Assembly (NCBI GenBank): GCA_028869615.1
Contig: JAGWRQ010000010.1
Span: 1 to 21,149 of the forward strand
DNA: 21,149 nt
Reading direction: 5' to 3'
DNA from: Candidatus Methylomirabilota bacterium
GTDB lineage: Bacteria > Methylomirabilota > Methylomirabilia > Methylomirabilales > Methylomirabilaceae
This document shows positions 13,683 to 18,895 of the stretch, piece after piece (positions within the stretch are counted from its first letter, which is position 1; the number at the start of each line of letters is the position of its first letter). Both the position numbers and the translations under genes were made by a program. A model generated the notes under the pieces. That model was not told the origin of the DNA and ran no database searches. It saw only the letters and a program-made list of their open reading frames with translations.

Positions 13683-13820
13683 TCACTGGTAGAACGCCTT
13701 CGCCAGGGACTTGATAGGAACGATCTTCTCCTGGTCGTCATGTGTGGACTGGTAAGGCCAGCAAATCCACCAGAGCCTGTCACGTTGAAACAGCCCACGT
13801 ACACTGCCTTTTCTCGGCAT
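13683..13820 (-). pseudogene. Tyrosine recombinase N-terminal fragment (45 aa)
   Basis: An ATG frame with a strong GGGAGG ribosome site encodes MPRKGSVRGLFQRDRLWWIC and onward, ending KSLAKAFYQ and a stop. This matches the beginning of arm-binding-domain integrases (xRKGSVxGLxxRxGxWWIRY...xKVGxKSLAxKxYQKRKxE), including the last residues before the point where the parent would continue KRKTE. The remaining some 300 residues are absent. It lies 15 bases after the lipoprotein stop on the same strand. The assignment is from memory of the family and cannot be confirmed without a search. Confidence 0.5.
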
Positions 13821-13835
13821 AGCCCTCCCTCAACG

Positions 13836-14153
13836 TTACCGCCCGAGTCTGCCGAATCCTGCCCGGCTCGAATCGGGGTTGAAGAACTCTACCGTGCCGC
13901 CTTGCACCTTGCCGTAGCCCACGTTTCTCCCGCTCGCATCCCTGAACTCGATGGTCTGGGAGGGACCGCTGCCGCTAGGAGGCACCTGGTCGGGGTCCAC
14001 ATGCCACCGGCCTTCTGCGACCTCGCGGAGGGTCTGATCGCGCCAAGCCGGGAAGCCGCAGGCGGAGACCACCACCCCAATGAGCAGAAGAGACACGAAC
14101 CAGATCGCCCAATTTTTACATCTGTCACTCACGTTACGAAGCCGCGTCAACAT
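13836..14153 (-). CDS. Small putative lipoprotein
   Basis: This is a 105-aa hypothetical protein. The N-terminus has a basic stretch, a hydrophobic core (AIWFVSLLLIGVVV) and a lipobox V29-S-A-C32, so Cys32 would be lipidated and the protein held in a membrane facing the periplasm. The remaining 73 residues include TIEFRDASGRNVGYGKVQGGTVEFF, which reads as a small beta meander with turn glycines; no family is recognised. ATG 14153 has GGTGAGGG about eight bases upstream. A broken toxin gene lies just upstream and an integrase fragment just downstream on the same strand, so the gene stands in degraded accessory DNA. Confidence 0.55.
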   Translation of the reverse strand: MLTRLRNVSDRCKNWAIWFVSLLLIGVVVSACGFPAWRDQTLREVAEGRWHVDPDQVPPSGSGPSQTIEFRDASGRNVGYGKVQGGTVEFFNPDSSRAGFGRLGR

Positions 14154-14170
14154 GCCATGCCCTCACCGCC

Positions 14171-14263
14171 CTACAGCCCCCGGTAAACATCTCGTCGCCG
14201 GTGCTTGACCCTCAGGACTTCTACCGTTCGCGCCTTGTCGTCTATGTCATAGAGTACCCGGAT
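14171..14263 (-). pseudogene. ParE/RelE toxin C-terminal remnant
   Basis: On the reverse strand an open stretch of about 30 codons reads IRVLYDIDDKARTVEVLRVK, then HRRDVYRGL and a stop. This is the typical last two strands of a ParE/RelE-family toxin (xYRVLYxIDDxxxxVxVLxVxHRxDVY). An in-frame TAG (14264-14266) cuts it at the front. The bases before it still encode VGR in another frame, as expected if the parent (RVGxYRVLY) suffered a frameshift. No antitoxin is visible beside it. Confidence 0.6.
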
Positions 14264-14298
14264 CTACCTACTCATAACAGCGAGGAGCCATAATTTGC

Positions 14299-14327
14299 TT
14301 GACAAGCGCCCAGAGCGCCGATAATAA
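14299..14327 (+). promoter_or_regulatory. Promoter for the small secreted protein
   Basis: TTGACA (14299-14304), a 17-base spacer and TAATAA (14322-14327) form a strong promoter candidate about 135 bases before the start at 14461. Confidence 0.5.
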
Positions 14328-14460
14328 TTCGACTGGTTCTAGGTCGGAGCCGCTGGTGGGGCTCTTGGAGTGAAGAGCAGAATCGCGGCGAGCGGGCCGA
14401 GGGATGGCGGAGCGACTCTACTTCAGTTCACGTGAATTCGTACACTCGGGGGGGACAATA

Positions 14461-14787
14461 ATGTTTAAGAAATGGTCTCGTAGGTCTAGCGTCTCTCTTG
14501 CAATCGCATGCCTGACGTTCGCTGTGGTTTATCTATGGGGGCCGAAAGAAGCCAGTACCGCTTCGTTTTTCTCGAGTACTCAGCAATGGGCGGTCACGAG
14601 CGATGGCTACAATATTATCGCCAGGTACAATTTCGATACTCAATCGTGGGCACTCAGTTCTTGGAACTACGGCAGCGGCTACTTTTACTATAATGTGCCT
14701 TTTGGCACACATAAGGCTTTCTACCTCTTCGATGACAATACCCAGCGATGGACCGAGTCGATCTACATAAAGGATTTCGCGCTGTAG
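14461..14787 (+). CDS. Small secreted protein with TQxW repeats
   Basis: This 108-aa protein has a clear export signal: basic MFKKWSRR, hydrophobic VSLAIACLTFAVVYLW, and likely cleavage near ASTAS (about residues 31-35). The mature 70-odd residues are rich in aromatics and carry three TQxW motifs, TQQW (40-43), TQSW (60-63) and TQRW (94-97), each followed by a short strand. This suggests a small beta-repeat protein exposed outside the inner membrane. No family is recognised. ATG 14461 is chosen because the signal peptide begins there; an upstream in-frame ATG at 14404 would add 19 residues unlike a signal. The ribosome site is weak (G-rich GGGGGGGA). Confidence 0.6.
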   Translation: MFKKWSRRSSVSLAIACLTFAVVYLWGPKEASTASFFSSTQQWAVTSDGYNIIARYNFDTQSWALSSWNYGSGYFYYNVPFGTHKAFYLFDDNTQRWTESIYIKDFAL

Positions 14788-15001
14788 GTAGATCGAAGTT
14801 CGCTTGCGTTTTGACCCGCAGACGCTTTGCGGCCAGAAGAGTCGCAAGCTTCGGCGGAGGCTCGTGGGACAGGCGGAGCAGTCTCGTGCGAGTGAGCAGC
14901 TAAACCCATCGGTCAACCCGAGCCGATTTCCCTAGGCATCACCGTTTCCAGCGATAGGTGACGGGAAACCAAGAAGGTCGCTACAGCAGCGAGGCAGGTG
15001 G

Positions 15002-16039
15002 ATGCACCCAGCAGAATACAATACGCGGCGCGTTCGCATTGGACTGCTTCTCGGAACCATCCCGGTGTGCGTCGCAGCTTTTGTGGTGCGGCCCGAGCCA
15101 GCGCAGGCGGTGTTGCCCGAGACCCGCCTTGAGATCGAGCACAAGCAAACAGAGGTACTCGCGCCCCCCCTGCCGGAGGCAGGTGAGACAACCTCTTTCC
15201 GTTACGCCCGGGCTCAGGGCGACCAGTATCTGATCACGCCCACTGACGGCTCACAGTCCTACTTGGTACCCACAAGCTTTTTGCAGGTCACCTTAAACAA
15301 CAGCCAGCTCGACAACTCACAGAAAGCCGAGTTGCTGCAAGCTCATCCGGCATTAATGCAGGGCATGTTCACAGCCGCCTATCCTGACGGGACAGTTCGA
15401 TTTGAGACGCCATTTACGCCCCAGTCGTTTCAGGGCACGGATGGGACACAGGTGCGGTTGGAGCAAGACCCGCTAGCGGGGCCATATGTACGGGTGCAAC
15501 TGACCGGCGGCACGGAGCCTGCGAGATTTTCGATAGCACGTGCAACGGCGGAGCAGATATTGGCCAATAAACAGTTAACAGACGATCAGCGGCTGCAGGG
15601 CTTGAGGTCCTTTCCGTTTCGGTTACCGGAGGAGGCCCGAGCAGGAAACTTTGCACAACTATCAGCAGCGGACTTAGCGCGGCTCGTAAAGCAGGAACCA
15701 AGGTTAGGCCAGTATCAATTCGTTCAGATGGCGACACCACCCTCGACAGCGTCGCGTAGCGTGGCGCAGATCCTCCCCCGTCCGCAGTTGCCGTTTCAGG
15801 TCTCTGACAGTACGGTTGAGCAGCCCCAGTCAATTCCCGGAACCTATCCGCCGAGCAGTGGTAAGATGCCACGACTGGCGACTGGGACCTCGCTTTCGCA
15901 TGTCGTGGGAGCCGAGGCGGTCGATGCCCATGGCGTATCGACGAGTGCATGGCATTGGGCACCGTACATTATTGCGCTGGGTCTTTTTGTCCTTGGGCTG
16001 ATTTCGATCATCGCGCTCCATCGGAGGCAACGCGTGTGA
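15002..16039 (+). CDS. Exported protein with C-terminal membrane anchor, unknown function
   Basis: This 345-aa protein is not recognised. A signal peptide covers about 1-36 (IGLLLGTIPVCVAAFVV...PAQA). The long middle is Q-rich and soluble, with two helical blocks of similar flavour: NNSQLDNSQKAELLQAHPAL (about 98-117) and AEQILANKQLTDDQRLQGL. The segment about 245-300 is proline-rich (PRPQLPFQV, EQPQSIPGTYPPSSG). The last 29 residues form one transmembrane helix (YIIALGLFVLGLISIIAL) and a basic tail HRRQRV. That layout leaves the bulk in the periplasm, tethered by its C-terminus. It resembles sorting-signal architecture, but no PEP-CTERM or LPXTG motif precedes the helix. ATG 15002 has GAGG seven bases upstream. 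A terminator follows. Confidence 0.65.
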   Translation: MHPAEYNTRRVRIGLLLGTIPVCVAAFVVRPEPAQAVLPETRLEIEHKQTEVLAPPLPEAGETTSFRYARAQGDQYLITPTDGSQSYLVPTSFLQVTLNNSQLDNSQKAELLQAHPALMQGMFTAAYPDGTVRFETPFTPQSFQGTDGTQVRLEQDPLAGPYVRVQLTGGTEPARFSIARATAEQILANKQLTDDQRLQGLRSFPFRLPEEARAGNFAQLSAADLARLVKQEPRLGQYQFVQMATPPSTASRSVAQILPRPQLPFQVSDSTVEQPQSIPGTYPPSSGKMPRLATGTSLSHVVGAEAVDAHGVSTSAWHWAPYIIALGLFVLGLISIIALHRRQRV

Positions 16040-16084
16040 CGTGCAGTAGAGCCAAGAGAGATTACTGAGAATTTCAGAGCCTTC

Positions 16085-16118
16085 GGTCTGCGTGGCTTCG
16101 AGTCCCGCCCCCGGTTCG
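16085..16118. other. tRNA-3'-end-like sequence, candidate attachment-site scar
   Basis: The segment GGCTTCGAGTCCCGCCCCCGG closely resembles the T loop, T stem and acceptor end of a tRNA (GCGGG-TTCGAGT-CCCGC-CCCCGG), with the 5' T-stem strand imperfect. No complete tRNA surrounds it. It lies some 430 bases outside a truncated integrase, where an att site of a tRNA-targeting element would be expected. No second copy is in the window. (Landmarks: TTCGAGT and CCCGC.). Confidence 0.35.
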
Positions 16119-16140
16119 ATCTGTCGGGGGCTTTTCTTTT
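16107..16140 (+). terminator. Rho-independent terminator
   Basis: GCCCCCG (16107-16113) pairs with CGGGGGC (16125-16131) across an 11-base loop and is followed at once by TTTTCTTTT (16132-16140). It lies about 70 bases after the stop of the anchored exported protein. Confidence 0.85.
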
Positions 16141-16549
16141 ATTAACGGTGCCCTCTTTCAGGCTACGCCCGCTTGGTCACCCCGGCCGCAACCGGTTCGC
16201 ACTCAGGACCAGTTTCTTCCGGTAGAGGCCCCAAGAGATACACAGGTTTTGTGCGCGTCCCCTTGGGGAGACACCTCAGCATGCCACCTTGCATGGTGCG
16301 AAGACTTCCCTCCGTTACTGTCGACCAATTCTCTCACGAGACCCAAGTTTTGATAGCCCAACACGCCAGCAGGGATGGGTCAGACCGGTACACGGCTGGT
16401 GCGAGTCACATACTATGTTTGATCGTCTTTCATCGCACTCTGCTCACCATCGAGAGGTGGGGCGCTAACCCTGCGTCAGTGTGAGCGTCGCTTAGTGAAT
16501 CTGCAGGCTTAGGAGAAGGGTGGCGGAGGCGTGTGGGGGACGCCTCTAT
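16141..16549. other. Intergenic gap between terminator and integrase remnant
   Basis: No supported gene is found in about 400 bases on either strand. The open frame at 16173-16484 on the plus strand has no ribosome site and no protein-like pattern. This is the likely border between host DNA and the element to the right. Confidence 0.5.
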
Positions 16550-16996
16550 CTAGCCAGCAATCCCAAGAGAATCAAGGAGTTGTGCGACTGCTGTTTTCTC
16601 AGTGTCCCTCTGGGTGTACATTCCATCCCCAATTCCGGTTTGTGGCAGCCGTTCCACCGCCGCCTTCAGGTGCGCCTCATCGATCCGTAAATAGCGCCGA
16701 GTTGTCTGGTAATTTCGGTGGCGGGCCAGTCTCATTACGGTGGGAACGCTCACTTGGGGGTCCAGGGCCAGTCTCGATATGAAGGTATCGCGCAAGCAGT
16801 GAAACGTGACGCCCTCCAGTCCCGCCTTTTTCACATAGCGGATAAACAAGTCACTCAGCTTGCTCGGTATCCTGGGGAACACCAAAGGGCCAGTTCGCTC
16901 CAGAGATGCCAGCAGCCGCCAGGCTGTCGGGTCCAATGGCAGTTGCTCACGCTTGCCGCTCTTGGGCCGGGTGACGGTCAAGCTCTCGGCTGGCAA
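16550..16996 (-). pseudogene. Tyrosine recombinase (integrase) C-terminal catalytic fragment
   Basis: The frame encodes about 149 residues of an integrase catalytic domain. Seen in order are TVTRPKSGKREQLPL with the beta-hairpin Lys, H66-C-L-R69 (FHCLRDTF), R92-H93 and the nucleophile Y102 (TTRRYLRID). The first catalytic Arg (box I) and the whole N-terminal half are missing from this frame. The frame opens only after a TGA at 17033-17035 as GASRRQGGKDIDLPAES, where DIDL is the usual strand after box I. The listed TTG start is only formal. The tail after Tyr is 46 residues. It was probably the integrase of the element whose other genes lie to the right, now inactive. Confidence 0.8.
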
Positions 16997-16997
16997 G

Positions 16998-17294
16998 TCA
17001 ATGTCCTTCCCTCCCTGCCTCCTGCTCGCGCCTCAAGCAAGTTTGGCCGCCTCTGGCGATCTCTTCCATGATCCACGCCACATGGTTGACCGTCTCGTGG
17101 CAGAGATCACCGGTGTCGGCTGTGCTAAGCAGATCCGCAAGGCTCTCCAACCAGCCGAACGCTTGCCCAGGCTCATCGATCTCAAGGACTCTGATTGGTG
17201 ATTCGTCATCTTCCAACGAGGGATCAGCCAGCGGGGGTGGTACCATCTGAAGGGTCGGGGTGTGGGGGGTCTGTTTCTTTGTCTGTGCTCCCAT
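16998..17294 (-). CDS. 98-residue protein of unknown function, possibly chimeric
   Basis: The start is well supported: ATG 17294 with AGGAGG about eight bases upstream, five bases after the ribbon-helix-helix gene stop, so the two form an operon. Residues 1-35 are proline-rich and disordered-looking. Residues 43-76 (GQAFGWLESLADLLSTADTG...HVAWIMEEIA) read as two amphipathic helices. The last 20 residues, GGQTCLRREQEAGREGH, look foreign: TCLRRE aligns with integrase box I (TGLRRxE). The integrase continues in the next frame as DIDLPAES. So the C-terminus may come from fusion with the broken integrase. No known function. Confidence 0.6.
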   Translation of the reverse strand: MGAQTKKQTPHTPTLQMVPPPLADPSLEDDESPIRVLEIDEPGQAFGWLESLADLLSTADTGDLCHETVNHVAWIMEEIARGGQTCLRREQEAGREGH

Positions 17295-17299
17295 TGTCC

Positions 17300-17467
17300 T
17301 TACCTCCTGTTTTTCGCAACTCGTTTTACTTCCCTCTCAAGGAACTGTCGGGCGGCCTCCTCCAGAAGCGCCGCAAGGGTAGTACCTTCCTTAATCGCCT
17401 TAATGCGGAGCGCTGCATGGAGCTGTTTGTCAAGTAAGAACGTCGTCTTCCTCTTCTCGGTGTCCAC
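17300..17467 (-). CDS. 55-aa ribbon-helix-helix (CopG/Arc-like) regulator
   Basis: This small gene starts at GTG 17467 with AGGAGG seven bases upstream. The protein begins MDTEKRKTTFLLDKQLHAAL and goes on through RIKAIKEGTTLAALLEEAARQFLERE. That is a complete ribbon-helix-helix: DNA-contacting strand KTTFLL, helix A, the turn EGTT, and helix B ALLEEAARQFL. Such dimers bind short operator repeats and often autoregulate, or act as antitoxins or plasmid partition/copy regulators. The downstream 98-aa gene starts five bases later and shares its message. The promoter 17487-17515 lies directly upstream and contains two TACGG words eight bases apart that could be its operator. Confidence 0.8.
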   Translation of the reverse strand: MDTEKRKTTFLLDKQLHAALRIKAIKEGTTLAALLEEAARQFLEREVKRVAKNRR

Positions 17468-17486
17468 TGGTTAGCCTCCTAGAGAT

Positions 17487-17515
17487 GGTTTACCGTACCG
17501 CCGTATAGCTGTCAA
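17487..17515 (-). promoter_or_regulatory. Promoter and operator candidate of the RHH operon
   Basis: On the reverse strand TTGACA (17510-17515), a 17-base spacer and TAAACC (17487-17492) precede the GTG start by 20 bases. The spacer contains TACGGCGGTACGGTAA, a TACGG direct repeat with 8-base pitch, a reasonable size for paired RHH dimers. Confidence 0.45.
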
Positions 17516-17634
17516 GACTTTTCTTCGCGCCCGACCGATTTTACCAAGAAACAGAAATCTTGCGCACTTTTCGATGAGGTTGCTTCGCTCTCCCTGTCTC
17601 TCCTCACCCGCTGCCTCACCTTCTCCCGCTGTGA

Positions 17635-17937
17635 CTACCTTTCAGGATAGGTCTTTCGGCCTTTGCCTAATGGTCGGCTATACTGTTTTTCCCGTCGTTC
17701 AAGAATCCATGCATCGATCAAGGCGCTTGTGGTGATGAGTTTTCCGTCAGGCTGGTGGGCCATGGGGAGGCGATACCGTGTCCCCCACCGCCTGACCGTC
17801 CGCTCATGGCAACGCAAGTACCCGGCGATCTCTCGCGCTCCCCTCAAGATGCCAGTGCGCGGATGCTCCTGGGCCAGCCCGTCAATCTTCCTCTCAAGCC
17901 GCTCCAATATCGCCCGCAGGGGTTCATCATCTGGCAT
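17635..17937 (-). CDS. Helix-turn-helix DNA-binding protein (Nu1/excisionase-like)
   Basis: This 100-aa protein has an N-terminal helix (PLRAILERLERKIDGLAQE), then a winged HTH at about 32-85: GAREIAGYLRCHERTVRRWG, RYRLPMAHQPDGKLITTSALIDAWI. The pattern (REIAxYLxxxxRTVRRW...P.....GKxxxxxxxxDxW) is that of phage small-terminase (Nu1) or excisionase HTH proteins. A basic tail of about 20 residues follows. ATG 17937 overlaps the previous gene by 11 bases, with AGGGGG upstream, so the two are translated together. It probably regulates the element or assists excision. Packaging is less likely, as no large terminase is seen. Confidence 0.7.
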   Translation of the reverse strand: MPDDEPLRAILERLERKIDGLAQEHPRTGILRGAREIAGYLRCHERTVRRWGTRYRLPMAHQPDGKLITTSALIDAWILERREKQYSRPLGKGRKTYPER

Positions 17938-18199
17938 AGGTTCCCCCTCTCACGCGCGACGTTCGCCTACAATCGATGTTCTCGCGCCGCCCCTTATCCT
18001 TGTTACCTCTCCGCTCCGCCTCCCGCCGATCCCGTGCCCACCGCTCCAGCGCATCAGCCAATAAGCTCCACTCGCCGTCTGCTCCCTGAATCACCGGGAA
18101 ATTCTGCTCACGATGCCACGCCAGGATCGTTGACTCCGGTAGCCCCGTGACGGCGCTTATCACCTCCAATCCCCGCCAGCACTCGCTTTGTCGCGCCAT
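17927..18199 (-). CDS. Helix-turn-helix DNA-binding protein
   Basis: This 90-aa protein starts at ATG 18199, behind AGGAGG at nine bases; an in-frame codon nine residues earlier overlaps that site and is rejected. Residues 8-60 read GLEVISAVTGLPESTILAWH..NFPVIQGADGEWSLLADALERW, a winged HTH like those of phage-type small DNA-binding proteins, similar in plan to the next gene. The remaining 30 residues are basic (RRGNKDKGRRENIDCRR). It sits one base after the helical protein's stop and overlaps the next gene by 11 bases. Duplicate HTH genes in tandem may divide roles (regulator and directionality factor). That is inference. Confidence 0.68.
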   Translation of the reverse strand: MARQSECWRGLEVISAVTGLPESTILAWHREQNFPVIQGADGEWSLLADALERWARDRREAERRGNKDKGRRENIDCRRTSRVRGGTYAR

Positions 18200-18200
18200 C

Positions 18201-18490
18201 TTACTCGCCCTCCTGTTCCAGGCCATACCGCTGACGAAACTCCGAAGGAAACGCCGCCGCCCGTTGTTTCAATTCTTGCGCCCGTCGCAAATCCCCCTCC
18301 GCCTTCTCCAGGGTCCTTTGAGCCTCCTCAATCATCGCCTCGATCTTCGCGGCACAATACCGCTCGATGGTGGGCTCCAGATTCCGCAACTCCCGTTGAA
18401 AGCCTCGCTCCAGTTCCGCCCGGCTCGCCTCAATCGACTCGCGGGCCTCTCGGTAGACCAGCGCGTCAAGCTCAGGCCCCCGCGCCTCAT
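18201..18490 (-). CDS. Helical (coiled-coil) protein, apparent one-base frameshift near the start
   Basis: The frame to the stop at 18201 encodes a highly charged helical protein (ELDALVYREARESIEASRAE, then LEKAEGDLRRAQELKQR) ending FRQRYGLEQEGE. That frame has no usable start before TTG 18389, yet protein-like sequence extends back to 18477. An ideal ATG lies at 18488-18490, overlapping the upstream stop as ATGA and preceded by GAGAGGGAG, but in another frame. One extra G in the run of five at 18477-18481 would join them as MRRGGPELDALV..., giving 96 residues. So this is either a sequencing error, programmed slippage or a real mutation. Function unknown; most likely a coiled-coil accessory protein of the element. 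Confidence 0.6.
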
Positions 18491-18894
18491 CGGCTCAGCT
18501 CCCTCTCCATCTCTTGCGCCGGTAGGTGTAGCTCGCCAAGCTCACGGCAGAAAGGGCAAACGCCCGTCTCGGTATGCCATGCCGCCGCCGCCTCTCGGAG
18601 GGTCCGCCAGGCCGTCTGAGGGTCCGCTTGCGCCTCCAGTCTTATGATCTCACGATAGGCCGCCTGGAACACCTCCATCGACTCCGACTCTGGAAGGCTC
18701 CAATACCGCCGGTACGCCTCGGCTAAGGTGGGGTCAGGTTGCAGCAATCGGAGCAGGTCTACCTTGTGCCTTACGATCTTGTCTCGAAGCTCTGGCGTCA
18801 CCTTCTCCGTCGGGCCGAAGGCTAACCGGTCGCCCTTCGGGTGGAGGATTACGCCGTGCTGTTTGAGTTCAGTCAACAGGGCTGTCGCCGTCAC
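18487..18894 (-). CDS. TubC docking-domain-like protein with CxxC
   Basis: This is a 135-aa protein. Residues 1-52 (TALLTELKQHGVILHPKGDR, then KVTPELRDKIVRHKVDLLRLL) fit the TubC N-terminal docking-domain pattern. That small helical module was first named in NRPS/PKS assembly lines, but I recall it next to primases on mobile elements. The middle is helical. Near the end CPFC (C113, C116) with nearby His suggests a possible zinc site. GTG 18894 is preceded by GAGGAGG and lies one base after the primase stop, so it is coupled to it. A role as adaptor for the primase-helicase is inference. No biosynthetic genes are near, so an assembly-line role is unlikely. Confidence 0.65.
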   Translation of the reverse strand: MTATALLTELKQHGVILHPKGDRLAFGPTEKVTPELRDKIVRHKVDLLRLLQPDPTLAEAYRRYWSLPESESMEVFQAAYREIIRLEAQADPQTAWRTLREAAAAWHTETGVCPFCRELGELHLPAQEMERELSR

Positions 18895-18895
18895 G

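Noticed and set aside
14880..15000. Possible cyclic-di-GMP-type riboswitch on the reverse strand (CGGGTTGACCGATGGG resembles the 3' end of class I).
   Set aside because: The required GCAAAC and GCAAAGCC segments are not found in the right place, and the reverse strand faces the end of a convergent gene, not a start.
16173..16484. A 103-codon open frame in the gap before the integrase remnant.
   Set aside because: It has no ribosome site, no recognisable pattern and an unusual composition; likely chance.
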